A program made the position numbers and the translations under genes. The notes beneath the pieces were generated by a model. It was given only the letters and a program-made list of their open reading frames with translations, was not told where the DNA came from and did not search any database. Positions 63,200-64,000 of a stretch of 64,000 nucleotides of DNA are shown piece by piece. The stretch comes from Hemicentrotus pulcherrimus (lineage: Eukaryota > Echinodermata > Echinoidea > Camarodonta > Strongylocentrotidae). How positions within the stretch are numbered: the first letter of the stretch is position 1; each line of letters opens with the position of its first letter. The stretch spans positions 1 through 64,000 of the forward strand of contig BEXV01001089.1 of the NCBI GenBank assembly GCA_003118195.1, read 5' to 3'.

Positions 63200-63947
63200 A
63201 ATAATAATACTCAGTTCTTATATAGCGCATAACACATTACAGGATAGCATGTCCCTATGCGCTTCAAATAGAAAGGAAAGAATTACAAGAAAAAGTCATA
63301 CAAATTAGAAAATCCACTTAGAAAGCAAAGAAGTACATGTAGTGTTGGACGCTGAGTTCATGGGTGTACACTTTTAACATCCAATAAATACGTTTTAAGA
63401 GAAACCTTAAACTTGTTCAAATTATTGTGATTTCTCATGGAATCTGGAAGTGAATTCCATAAAACTGAGGAGGTGTGAGCAAGAGAATGTTCACCTTATG
63501 TTTTTATTGTTTTCATTTGTAAAGTGATATGGAAGGTGTATTGACAGCCTTTATTTTAGCACGGAAAGGAGTAATGTTACTTCCCACAGATGAATCAAGA
63601 TTCAAGATTCAATCAGAGCATTATTGTATCATCAGAATAAACTTAACATGCAAGAGTCCACACACATGTAAGTAGCATAAATTTAAACAGGAGGCTTGAA
63701 GCCCGCTGTGATAAATTCCACTCATATCAAAGATTTCAAACAAGTTTTATATTTGACAGTAGCAAAGTGACTTACATCCCAGGGAGGGCATAACGGTAGG
63801 TCAAGGTATTAATCGATGTCTGCCGGATAGGAAGTCCGTTACCCAAGTCCCATCTAAACCACTTTGCACTATTAGCAGGGGTCTCGGCTGTGAAGAGCAG
63901 ATCGGTGTATGTCATTGCTAGCTGGCTCTGAACCTTTAGATCGACGA
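11115..63947 (-). CDS. Polycystin-1 / REJ-family receptor-channel, 49 exons in window, 5' end off the right edge
   Basis: Joined exons give 3,142 codons and a stop. All 48 internal junctions have GT donors, AG acceptors and matching phase. Approximate residue positions, counted from the first codon in the window, are: PKD repeats 1-183; REJ module about 184-1200, with a mucin-like insert 444-838; GPS 1441-1535; TM1 1540-1562; PLAT 1587-1712; TM2-TM5 between 1740 and 1997; channel S1 about 2087-2105; TOP domain 2106-2320; S2-S6 about 2325-2535; coiled coil 2590-2690; and a disordered tail to 3142. This matches polycystin-1 (11 TM, GPS-cleaved, partner of polycystin-2 in cilia) and the sea urchin sperm REJ receptors. 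I infer a membrane receptor-channel subunit. Lack of C-type lectin exons in view and the long coiled-coil tail make it more like a true polycystin-1 than suREJ1, but the N-terminus is missing. An in-frame TGA in exon 34 is the one defect. Exons are numbered within the window, 5' to 3' on the minus strand. Confidence 0.92.
12616..12878 (-). CDS. Polycystin exon 48: cytoplasmic tail
   Basis: 263 nt. RARLELEIFRQLQLSRQQDG (helical), then Ser/Asp/Gly-rich disordered sequence. Donor CTAG/GTTTGT is weak; phase fits exon 49. Confidence 0.88.
13605..13741 (-). CDS. Polycystin exon 47: second coiled-coil segment
   Basis: 137 nt. FEERVQRLEEQLYFNNPELREL with heptad spacing, then acidic SPDDDEPDRHKGL. 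Confidence 0.93.
14576..14662 (-). repeat. tRNA-derived SINE head (Val-like)
   Basis: Minus strand reads TTGGCTCAGTCAGTAGAGCA (A box), CGCCTCACAACCGG (anticodon-like arm) and GGTCGTGCGTTCAAACCC (B box). Acceptor arms are absent. Confidence 0.65.
14918..15082 (-). CDS. Polycystin exon 46: coiled-coil region
   Basis: 165 nt, phase 0. EFTMAEIQYQVDELVFRMNAIL has heptad hydrophobic spacing, as in the polycystin-1 tail helix that pairs with polycystin-2; then an acidic stretch. Confidence 0.93.
15455..15700 (+). repeat. Polypurine / (GA)n tract
   Basis: GAGAGAGAG core at about 15510-15540 inside a 240-bp purine-rich stretch, intronic. The AT-rich TAA repeats at 15110-15260 adjoin it. Confidence 0.85.
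15841..16098 (-). repeat. (GAT/GAG)n tract, open in frame after exon 45
   Basis: Imperfect ATC/TCC repeat on the plus strand. If the exon 45 donor were skipped, translation would add about 85 residues, mostly Asp and Glu, before a stop at 15841. Confidence 0.8.
16099..16260 (-). CDS. Polycystin exon 45: end of S6 and proximal tail
   Basis: 162 nt, phase 0. MKAILCHNYRKVKHCPLE, then EVISFFWHRFLCWLG. The donor ATG/GTAGGT is chosen because only it keeps phase 0 to exon 46; the frame stays open into the intron through a GAT microsatellite. Confidence 0.92.
16773..16997 (-). CDS. Polycystin exon 44: S5, pore loop and S6
   Basis: 225 nt. LCYTILETAFACLGNLLFG (S5), a pore helix ending SSLIVGSAPDH, and LWPMFYITYVICMVIFMAGL (S6). 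The filter position reads VGS where polycystin-2 has LGD, so the acidic residue is absent, as in other polycystin-1-type subunits. Confidence 0.96.
17160..17560 (+). repeat. Degenerate (GGT/GTG)n simple repeat
   Basis: Long GTGGTGGTG-type tract in the intron between exons 43 and 44. ORFs rich in Val/Gly/Ser there come from the repeat. Confidence 0.85.
17574..17708 (-). CDS. Polycystin exon 43: S4 and start of S5
   Basis: 135 nt. LIGLILFIVTLKSLHLLRFNR (S4 with Lys and Arg at the usual spacing), then MFAMFGAVFEAALGHLLLHM. Adjoining intron DNA at 17160-17550 is GTG-rich simple sequence. Confidence 0.96.
18214..18354 (-). CDS. Polycystin exon 42: S3 and linker to S4
   Basis: 141 nt. LSLILVSITYFAMYVYRFAY completes S3; then EEFVDLSFLAWWDQ, the F-x-D-x-x-x-x-x-x-W-x-x linker. 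Confidence 0.95.
18480..20345 (+). mobile_element. 5'-truncated, broken non-LTR retrotransposon (CR1/L2-like), antisense in intron
   Basis: Reverse transcriptase remnant: LRPISLTDHFAKLAEL, DFSKALDLVNHN, GVP-stop-GTRLGP (TAG at 18895-18897 where GVPQG is expected), KYVND in place of the catalytic YADD, then LKLLGVILQHDL and RPVLKYCVPVWN. A frameshift near 19400 moves to the C-terminal domain (YEHALQISGLQSLSDRRDHLCLRFA), ending at 19663. The 3' tail runs to AATAAAATCCTTCAATCAAT near 20345. The stop, frameshift and lost catalytic Asp mean it is dead. Confidence 0.88.
20666..20767 (-). CDS. Polycystin exon 41: S2 and start of S3
   Basis: 102 nt, phase 0. LLFVLLVALISKQEIVKVVKQG completes S2; AYFRSAWSWVE begins S3 (the Y-x-x-x-x-W-x-x-x-D/E motif of polycystin channels). 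Confidence 0.95.
21843..21963 (-). CDS. Polycystin exon 40: end of TOP domain, start of S2
   Basis: 121 nt. AVAFVAEIPGSGAVYPMPKVES then QLYRYERPYDYFIMACE: E-x-P-x-x-G-x-x-x-P and the Y-x-x-x-x-D-Y entry to S2. Confidence 0.95.
22300..22800 (-). pseudogene. Array of exon 39 3'-edge relics (about 200-bp unit)
   Basis: Copies of the exon 39 end plus donor at about 22308-22395, 22527-22600 and 22718-22800. The first shares TGACAGCTCTGGTCTGTGCATC with the exon; all share CTAAAAAG-TTGTAAGGG-like borders. Intervening intron sequence (GTTTGACTAACTGT, GGAAAGGATCCAAGATACA) is repeated too. Confidence 0.9.
22933..23046 (-). CDS. Polycystin exon 39: TOP domain
   Basis: 114 nt. SLLWHLRNNSWIDAQTRAVILEFTLYNAPYNLF is the best-conserved polycystin motif (W-I-D-x-x-T-R-A-V-x-x-x-F-x-x-Y-N-x-x-x-x-L-F), seen in parts here. 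Confidence 0.97.
23291..23568 (-). CDS. Polycystin exon 38: TOP domain
   Basis: 278 nt. GSVMITGQSILLGRPSLRQLRV, cysteine pair C-x(n)-C (RPHTC...GDCQGGY), and YGPEDKWVF then GYAVDFN: the R-x-R-Q-x-R-V and G-Y-x-x-D/F motifs of the polycystin domain. Confidence 0.96.
23690..23985 (-). pseudogene. Further relic copies of exon 38 5' edge
   Basis: A copy at 23690-23790 shares AGAAGGCCTGCC and GGAGAGACATGTTAGGAGGACAATCAG with the exon 38 border but has a stop and an indel; a shorter, more degraded copy (CGACCCCTACAGTAATG) lies at about 23935-23985. Confidence 0.8.
24072..24165 (-). pseudogene. Relic copy of exon 38 5' edge, reading frame kept
   Basis: Minus strand: CTGCAG acceptor followed by GSVMVTGASTLLCRASLMH, then TAA; the real exon 38 begins GSVMITGQSILLGRPSLRQ. 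No donor follows the open part. Confidence 0.85.
24674..24797 (-). CDS. Polycystin exon 37: TOP (polycystin) domain
   Basis: 124 nt. HPFTNVTTVDDLWHWLQEDM is the F-x-x-x-x-x-x-x-D-x-W-x-W-L start of the extracellular TOP domain; ends YWQRWYNGDPIAENA. Confidence 0.95.
26234..26344 (-). CDS. Polycystin exon 36: channel helix S1 (TM6)
   Basis: 111 nt. DVILFLILIFCVLWMAYGKE then NNSVNQIFL: the polycystin channel S1 with its A-Y-G motif leading into the TOP domain. Confidence 0.96.
27013..27131 (-). CDS. Polycystin exon 35: loop before channel S1
   Basis: 119 nt. RYLRFARPPQPKELQKAKEKML then KEKHMYAILR: the basic R-x-P-x(n)-L-x-x-A-R/K pattern just before the channel module. Confidence 0.95.
27706..27849 (-). 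CDS. Polycystin exon 34: cytoplasmic loop, with in-frame TGA
   Basis: 144 nt; both borders are GT/AG and both phases (0/0) fit. MAMLTIGKAWKHSNNIKIFD opens the exon and YEQDLSK ends it. Codon 38 (27736-27738) is TGA, between LIDRRMLHRS and VQLYEQDLSK. No other donor upstream of the TGA would keep phase. A single-base difference would make it a sense codon. Confidence 0.8.
28526..28610 (-). CDS. Polycystin exon 33: TM5
   Basis: 85 nt. FSYAHAIYWMQSMYFSFLQCIFITQPTV: helix with W-x-x-S-x-x-x-S-x-x-Q-x-x-x-x-x-Q-P, the TM5 signature of polycystin-1 proteins. Confidence 0.95.
28640..29040 (+). mobile_element. SINE-like repeat, family C (copy 1)
   Basis: tRNA-like head (ATGGTAGAATGTCTGCCCGTT, GGCTCGAATCCTACC) followed by GATAGGATGTTAAATGGAGGC, AACCCGGTGTAGTGGTCCACC and a final GCAAATACTTAATAATAATA. 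The body recurs at 62425-62670. Confidence 0.7.
29400..29466 (+). repeat. (AAT)n microsatellite
   Basis: AATAATAATGATAAT-type run in the intron between exons 32 and 33; a related tract with the isolated N lies at about 29030-29085. Confidence 0.85.
29870..30076 (-). CDS. Polycystin exon 32: TM4
   Basis: 207 nt. PMFTESDLTSPELTESWESLD (acidic linker), then KIWLPHFFYFVAWGGSIFIVV and ISIVLGL: a P-H-x-x-x-x-x-A-W helix diagnostic of TM4 in polycystins. Confidence 0.95.
30160..30315. mobile_element. CAGTCAAA-type palindromic element
   Basis: About 156 bp with inverted ends CAGTCAAATCTG and CAGGTTTGACTG and inner GGGTCTTTATAGGCAGGTG. Same family as 43725-43814. Confidence 0.85.
30788..30836. repeat. 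Perfect 18-bp inverted repeat, 13-base loop
   Basis: ACTATTTTGCATTTTTTT at 30788-30805 is the exact complement of 30819-30836. It lies in the intron between exons 31 and 32. Confidence 0.9.
31060..31262 (+). mobile_element. SINE-like repeat, family B (copy 1) with (CA)n tail
   Basis: CAGGTTCGAAACTGAGTCA (B-box like), then TTTTGGATGGTGACGTTAAAGG and CTGATTGATACACGTCTGT, ending in a CA run; the same elements in the same order occur at 41540-41745. Confidence 0.75.
31279..31385 (-). CDS. Polycystin exon 31: Ser-rich cytoplasmic loop
   Basis: 107 nt. SSIFKHLSENESSRSSID then SYSSGFGELSSEDRF. Its 5' edge and acceptor are part of an array of tandem copies extending upstream to about 31790. Confidence 0.88.
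31369..31795 (-). repeat. Tandem array of about 130-bp units made from exon 31 edge plus intron
   Basis: Units near 31369 (the real exon), 31507, 31644 and 31763 all carry GCTTGAAGA-GGAACTCTGAAAT (exon edge and acceptor) and, between them, TACGTACGAGAAGTTTGTTGTACGCTTTTCAGCATGAT. Confidence 0.92.
32236..32312 (-). CDS. Polycystin exon 30: cytoplasmic loop
   Basis: 77 nt. EEQTAAQLYNLQRWAREKWKHRHK, a basic helical segment between TM3 and TM4. Confidence 0.85.
32699..32786 (-). CDS. Polycystin exon 29: cytoplasmic loop
   Basis: 88 nt. PWRMPGEIGELFKHIK followed by a 6-residue tandem duplication (SSSKNQ/SSNKNQ) from an 18-nt repeat, just before the donor. Confidence 0.85.
32835..33190 (-). mobile_element. 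Inverted-repeat element, copy 1
   Basis: Opposite orientation to the copy at 39640-39935, with about 60 extra bases in the centre. It contains an AGGTAAGTC phrase that looks like a splice donor on the minus strand. Confidence 0.8.
33362..33478 (-). CDS. Polycystin exon 28: TM3
   Basis: 117 nt, phase 0. GEAVLVGIVTALVAIPINFPLIMLFRRS is the V-G-x-x-x-A-L-x-x-x-P-x-N TM3 signature of polycystins. The donor GTCAGA is weak but the phase fits exon 29 exactly. Confidence 0.93.
33845..34540. mobile_element. CAGTCAAACCTG element interrupted by a TACCGTATTT element
   Basis: The outer element starts CAGTCAAACCTG (33845) and resumes after 34420 with AAGCCCAACTGCCTATAAAAGAC, ending weakly near 34540. The inner element (33901-34418) has inverted ends TACCGTATTT and ATACGGTA with GGCCGCACCCC repeated inside each end. 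Confidence 0.7.
33996..34075 (-). repeat. tRNA-Leu-like sequence inside the inner element
   Basis: Minus strand reads GATAGCCGAGCAGTCTAAGGC, then GCTGGTTTCGGGTCCCAA, and ends GATCGAAATCCCACC: strong A and B boxes of a Leu-type tRNA. Acceptor arms do not pair, so it is a relic or SINE, not a working tRNA. Confidence 0.6.
35199..35372 (-). CDS. Polycystin exon 27: TM2
   Basis: 174 nt, phase 0. DYYLWSSVFTRPPYSIFTRVQR is the signature W-x-S-x-F-x-R-P-x-x-S-x-F-T-R-x-Q-R preceding TM2 in all polycystin-1 proteins, followed by the hydrophobic LTCCLCISMGFMCVNTLWY. Confidence 0.96.
35885..36226 (+). mobile_element. Non-LTR retrotransposon ORF2 C-terminal fragment
   Basis: Antisense to the host gene. 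The reading frame WIYRRMIKISW, then KVKYFGHVKRH and GRVEGTRPRGRPRINWEEN matches the C-terminal domain of RTE/CR1-type reverse transcriptase polyproteins (Y-x-G-H-x-x-R then G-x-R-x-R-G-R-P). No RT domain remains, so it is a 5'-truncated insertion. Confidence 0.8.
36258..36474 (-). CDS. Polycystin exon 26: PLAT/LH2 domain, second half
   Basis: 217 nt. SLGNIQRLQLWHNNAG, SPGWYLSRISIRDL and WFFICERWFAVEEDDG follow the PLAT pattern (L-x-x-x-R-I-x-H-D-x-x-G-x-x-P-x-W-x-L). Confidence 0.95.
36590..36775 (+). mobile_element. SINE-like repeat, family A (copy 2)
   Basis: Starts AATGGCTCAGTGGATGACC (A-box like), has GGTACCAGGTTCAAAGCC (B-box like), and ends in TTTTTTAGCAGTCAGGTA as does the copy at 10850-11078. 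It lies between exon 26 and its relic copy. Confidence 0.65.
36835..36965 (-). pseudogene. Relic copy of exon 26 with its acceptor
   Basis: Matches 36383-36490 (exon 26 start and intron edge). On the minus strand a GGTCAG acceptor is followed by GNIQRL, a stop, then LWHNNPG and WYL-S-IS in the same frame as the real exon, in which these residues read GNIQRLQLWHNN. Confidence 0.85.
37815..38300 (+). repeat. About 470-bp interspersed repeat, copy 1
   Basis: Direct-orientation match to 58838-59320: shared AAAATCATCTTTGTTTGATC at the start, TTTCAGCCAATGC and ACACATTTTGGGGTCTAAAA inside, and AACAGAACTCAACTAT at the end. Short minus-strand ORFs in both read ALAEI-x-RKR-YF but are not otherwise gene-like. 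Confidence 0.88.
38794..38955 (-). CDS. Polycystin exon 25: PLAT/LH2 domain, first half
   Basis: 162 nt. YDITVETGFRSGAGTTARIS is the classic PLAT start (Y-x-V-x-V-x-T-G-x-x-x-x-A-G-T-x-A-x-V); continues with LHGEEGHS. PLAT binds lipid or protein partners at the cytoplasmic membrane face. Confidence 0.95.
39294..39446 (-). CDS. Polycystin exon 24: TM1
   Basis: 153 nt. PVTYLFVAGLLGVYALLFIY is the first membrane helix after the GPS, followed by the cytoplasmic basic YADRHDEKKQG linker that leads into PLAT. Confidence 0.93.
39640..39935 (+). mobile_element. Inverted-repeat element, copy 2
   Basis: Shares AGGAACTTCAACTATCGATA, AGGTAAGTCAAA, CTAGTCAGCCTGATATAGATG and CTCAAAGCCATCCAATATTA with 32835-33190, in opposite orientation. 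Its internal halves are themselves partly palindromic; no ORF. Confidence 0.8.
40034..40181 (-). CDS. Polycystin exon 23: second half of GPS with cleavage site
   Basis: 148 nt. SWSPEGC, then TTQCLCTHLSSFGV: all four GPS cysteines and the tryptophans are present, and the HL/S cleavage site is kept (autoproteolysis between Leu and Ser is established for HL-S/T GPS motifs). The protein is therefore predicted to be cut into extracellular and membrane parts that stay associated. Confidence 0.93.
40644..40778 (-). CDS. Polycystin exon 22: first half of GPS
   Basis: 135 nt. SGRYYLALVDG leads into WWGECLYWDPSE: the C-x-Y-W-D start of the GPS motif. Donor GAGG/GTGAGA. Confidence 0.92.
40890..41057 (+). 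repeat. Polypurine tract, about 170 bp (polypyrimidine in the transcript)
   Basis: Almost uninterrupted GGAAGGAAAGGAGA-type sequence on the plus strand, hence polypyrimidine in the polycystin transcript, lying 110 bases upstream of exon 22, the first GPS exon. Confidence 0.9.
41348..41448 (-). CDS. Polycystin exon 21: pre-GPS segment
   Basis: 101 nt. YGVEPTPTNYDRCWNHN then SIDIFLPPDSFN, the region in which family members carry P-x-x-x-x-Y-D before the GPS. Confidence 0.88.
41540..41745 (+). mobile_element. SINE-like repeat, family B (copy 2) with (CA)n tail
   Basis: Shares TTCGAAACTGAGTCA, then TTTTGGATGGTGATGTTAAA, then CTGATTGATACAC, with 31060-31262; both end in an AC/CA run. The TTCGAAAC core resembles a tRNA B box. 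Confidence 0.75.
42004..42152 (-). CDS. Polycystin exon 20: GAIN-like region
   Basis: 149 nt. LSLSYNYTFDPSFMSVHSFNV then IQQSAHISIKLTP, ending in PITVLLR, a membrane-proximal beta-rich segment. Confidence 0.9.
42733..42858 (-). CDS. Polycystin exon 19: GAIN-like region
   Basis: 126 nt, phase 0 both ends. VASLELYSCDDDEHSLVNVSNLP followed by EEIIIDIDNLSEK: the L-P-x-x-x-x-I-x-I pattern is usual just upstream of polycystin GPS motifs. Confidence 0.9.
43160..43215 (+). repeat. tRNA-like 3' half (degraded)
   Basis: CCTGGTTCGAGTCCGGGCG is a good T-arm/B-box and is preceded by D-arm-like TGGTATATCAGTAACGC, but the acceptor 5' strand does not pair. It is a tRNA-derived relic or SINE head, not a functional tRNA. 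Confidence 0.5.
43725..43814. mobile_element. 90-bp palindromic element with CAGTCAAACCTG ends
   Basis: Perfect terminal inverted repeats CAGTCAAACCTG and CAGGTTTGACTG. Related copies lie at 30160-30315 and 33845 to about 34540. Confidence 0.85.
43845..44120 (-). CDS. Polycystin exon 18: GAIN-like region
   Basis: 276 nt, phase 0. Contains SAGGATFTLPQGLDAL, a typical pre-GPS beta segment, and DNPFMWG (compare NPF-x-W in REJ proteins). Confidence 0.9.
44848..45084 (-). CDS. Polycystin exon 17: GAIN-like region
   Basis: 237 nt, phase 0 both ends. LNAPCQRKVSGLLTTM then ALEVMVMVASNILESF, amphipathic helices as in the region upstream of GPS motifs in polycystin-1. Confidence 0.9.
45797..45955. 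mobile_element. Two palindromic MITE-like copies, head to head, next to exon 16 donor
   Basis: Two about 80-bp copies of the TTAACCCATTG...CAGTCAATGGGTTAA family in opposite orientation. The first (about 45797-45876) and second (about 45877-45955) share the core TTCCTGTAC-TAAACCTAT. Other copies lie near 17762, 35096, 49438 and 61080. Confidence 0.75.
45960..46088 (-). CDS. Polycystin exon 16: GAIN-like region
   Basis: 129 nt, phase 0 at both ends. IITERCVIRTALLEGILALP then EILQVVGAINEVSSVP, a helical pattern. A palindromic repeat begins 9 bases after its donor. Confidence 0.88.
46441..47109. other. Assembly gap (669 N)
   Basis: Run of N within the intron between exons 15 and 16. Both neighbours are phase 0, so no exon is required in the gap, though an exon whose length is a multiple of three could hide there. 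Apparent ORFs across the gap are artefacts. Confidence 0.99.
47257..47410 (-). CDS. Polycystin exon 15: helical region between REJ and GPS
   Basis: 154 nt. Gln/Leu/His-rich sequence (HVRLVAHLLNQLSHVLDEEED) of the helical GAIN-like region preceding the GPS motif. The assembly gap lies in the intron that follows. Confidence 0.85.
49914..49968 (+). repeat. (AAT)n microsatellite
   Basis: AATAATAAT run of about 55 bp in the largest intron. Confidence 0.95.
50105..50250. mobile_element. Fold-back MITE, about 146 bp
   Basis: Ends CAGGGCCCTGTT and GGGCCCTG are inverted, and ACTTACCATTGATGGTAACT near the left mirrors AGTTACCATCAATGGTAAGT near the right. No ORF. Confidence 0.88.
52837..52951 (-). CDS. 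Polycystin exon 14: REJ module end
   Basis: 115 nt. VYLKLAIVDSKGGKTSVC is the Y-x-V-x-x-x-V-x-D-x-x-G strand found after REJ repeats. The following intron (47411-52836) is the longest in the gene. Confidence 0.88.
52980..53560 (+). repeat. Degenerate (CAAT/AATC)n repeat, about 580 bp
   Basis: Long run of AATCAACCA/ATCAATCA variants without strict period, in the intron between exons 13 and 14. Confidence 0.9.
53568..53697 (-). CDS. Polycystin exon 13: REJ module
   Basis: 130 nt. Continues the REJ pattern with DTPLQYEVRYSL (the PL-x-Y-x-V strand after the W-x-D motif), then FLLPAGH. Confidence 0.9.
54473..54618 (-). CDS. Polycystin exon 12: REJ C-terminal motif
   Basis: 146 nt. Contains CSISPDSGTELDTIFSAACHSW, matching the diagnostic REJ pattern C-x-x-x-P-x-x-G-x(2)-L-x-T-x-F-x(3)-C-x-x-W, the strongest single REJ marker here. 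Confidence 0.92.
55282..55503 (-). CDS. Polycystin exon 11: return to REJ module
   Basis: 222 nt. An acidic start (SSEDDGDGVANPNNP) leads into a folded stretch with GKQFTLKPGILEEGRTYAVG, typical of REJ beta strands. Donor GAGG/GTGAGTG. Confidence 0.88.
55850..56101 (+). repeat. Tandem duplication, about 160-bp unit
   Basis: GCATATTTAATGAGCTATG, then TTTGACCTACATACT and TTTGATACCATGTACCTT and AATTTGTCAAACATTA, occurs twice in tandem in the intron before exon 11. Confidence 0.88.
56126..56146 (-). CDS. Polycystin exon 10: 21-nt micro-exon
   Basis: TTTTCCAG acceptor, 21 coding bases (S-D-V-Y-E-G with split ends) and donor GTGAGT. Its phases (2 in, 1 out) fit exons 9 and 11, but exons 9 and 11 would also join in frame if it were skipped, since its length is a multiple of three. 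Confidence 0.7.
56648..57487 (-). CDS. Polycystin exon 9: Ser-rich acidic insert with imperfect SSSS-x-AE repeats
   Basis: 840 nt, 279 codons. Runs of 3-6 Ser followed by IAE, VAE or similar recur irregularly, then a Thr/Ser/Pro stretch (TPTIRPTTNTTSGSPTT) and an acidic end. With exon 8 this makes about 395 residues of low-complexity extracellular spacer. The large antisense ORF across it mirrors the serine codons. Confidence 0.85.
57795..58139 (-). CDS. Polycystin exon 8: Ser/Thr/Pro-rich mucin-like insert
   Basis: 345 nt. After SRCIHADGS the product is almost entirely Ser, Thr, Pro, Gln and Gly (for example TPTMSPSSSPANRST), a likely densely O-glycosylated stretch within the REJ module. 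Confidence 0.85.
58587..58741 (-). CDS. Polycystin exon 7: REJ module, cysteine-rich
   Basis: 155 nt. Contains two CPxC-type pairs (DCPSCDEG and LCPTCGDN), then VTFVWELFV and a donor at TCTG/GTAAGT. The paired cysteines are common in REJ modules between beta strands. Confidence 0.85.
58838..59320 (+). repeat. About 470-bp interspersed repeat, copy 2
   Basis: Direct repeat of 37815-38300. Here the CAGCCAATGC-x-ATGTTGG core and the ACACATTTTGGGGTC core are both kept. Confidence 0.88.
59499..59738 (-). CDS. Polycystin exon 6: REJ module
   Basis: 240 nt. Opens with YNWTCHP and SESCF, the W-x-C pattern following the DPD motif in REJ modules, and runs to VSNEKIYE. Confidence 0.88.
59739..61199 (-). 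other. Introns around exons 4-6: nothing recognised beyond short repeats
   Basis: The intron parts at 59739-60305 and 60485-61199 are AT-rich with no coding signal. A copy end of the TTAACCCATTG palindromic family (CAATGGGTTAA) lies at about 61080-61155. Confidence 0.5.
60306..60484 (-). CDS. Polycystin exon 5: REJ module
   Basis: 179 nt. Starts at VRMNNTIVY after a TTTCTTACAG acceptor. Contains AVIEGG and the phrase SLDPDHPSD, characteristic of REJ (a Gly-rich stretch followed by S-x-D-P-D). Confidence 0.88.
61200..61406 (-). CDS. Polycystin exon 4: REJ module start
   Basis: 207 nt, phase 0 at both ends. INFSNPVKLEIEVFIDCD followed by TTYHWSLID and VVPIGSYTVTTE is the repeated beta-sandwich pattern of REJ modules (C...W...P.G.Y). 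Confidence 0.85.
62078..62210 (-). CDS. Polycystin exon 3: end of PKD repeat, entry to REJ module
   Basis: 133 nt. TGEYFINLFAIND completes the last PKD repeat; a Cys-containing segment (DEPCLTPEL) follows, typical of the boundary to the REJ module. The donor is ATG/GTAAGT. Confidence 0.85.
62425..62670 (+). mobile_element. SINE-like repeat, family C (copy 2, head missing)
   Basis: Shares GATAGGATGTT-AATGGA, AACCCAATGTAGTG and GAATACTTAATCATAATGA with the body of 28640-29040. Confidence 0.65.
62684..62929 (-). CDS. Polycystin exon 2: PKD repeat
   Basis: 246 nt. Opens with YYVSVEAGN (the end of the previous PKD repeat) and carries a clean PKD core WSFGDGSPD followed by VVVHSYN. These Ig-like repeats form the extracellular stalk in polycystin-1. 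Confidence 0.9.
63105..63205 (+). repeat. (ATC)n microsatellite
   Basis: About 100 bp of CATCATCAT in the intron between exons 1 and 2, followed by TTATATAGCGCATAACAC, a phrase resembling one near 29750. Confidence 0.95.
63776..63947 (-). CDS. Polycystin exon 1 (in window): PKD repeat
   Basis: 172 nt, begins with the last 2 bases of a split codon. Contains FRWDLGNG, a degenerate form of the PKD-repeat WDFGDG core, then LTYRYALPG, the strand that ends such repeats. Upstream exons lie beyond the window. Confidence 0.85.
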
Positions 63948-64000
63948 CTAAAGAATGGTGAAAAAAAAAATTCAAATTAATAATGTTACAGCCAGCTAAT

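Overview
The window looks like a draft-assembly contig from an AT-rich invertebrate genome, most likely an echinoderm and probably a sea urchin. It has long GT-AG introns, dense short repeats, a 669-base run of N at 46441-47109 and one isolated N at 29085. The species call is an inference. It rests on a REJ-family polycystin and on a tandem pair of intronless rhodopsin-type receptors of the lineage-expanded kind known from sea urchins.

Layout, left part (1 to about 11 kb). Two paralogous single-exon class A GPCR genes lie in the same direction about 5 kb apart. The first (683-1685) is broken by one frameshift in extracellular loop 2; the second (5773-6786) is intact. Around them are a GC-rich fold-back element (about 2698-3505), CT microsatellites, a 187-bp tandem duplication (7201-7570) and a degenerate tandem repeat that ends in GC-rich hairpins (about 9600-10530).

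Layout, main part (11115 to the right edge). One gene on the minus strand fills the remaining 53 kb. I assembled 49 exons by eye. Every junction has GT/AG borders and every junction phase agrees, giving 3,142 codons plus a stop for the part inside the window; the 5' end lies beyond the right edge. Domain order is: PKD repeats; REJ module containing a Ser/Thr-rich mucin-like insert and a 21-nt micro-exon; GPS cleavage motif; TM1; PLAT/LH2; TM2-TM5; six-helix polycystin channel module with its extracellular TOP domain; coiled-coil segment; and a 365-residue Ser-rich, basic cytoplasmic tail. This is the polycystin-1 plan (11 TM). In-window exon 34 contains an in-frame TGA (27736-27738), between TM5 and the channel module.

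The most unusual feature is structural. Tandem or dispersed duplications that include an exon edge and its splice site occur in introns next to at least four different exons of this gene (in-window exons 26, 31, 38 and 39), leaving pseudo-exons and decoy splice sites. Introns also hold two antisense non-LTR retrotransposon fragments, several palindromic MITE-like families, tRNA-derived SINEs and long polypurine tracts. No CRISPR, operon-like or prokaryotic features are present. All function calls come from motif recognition without a database search.
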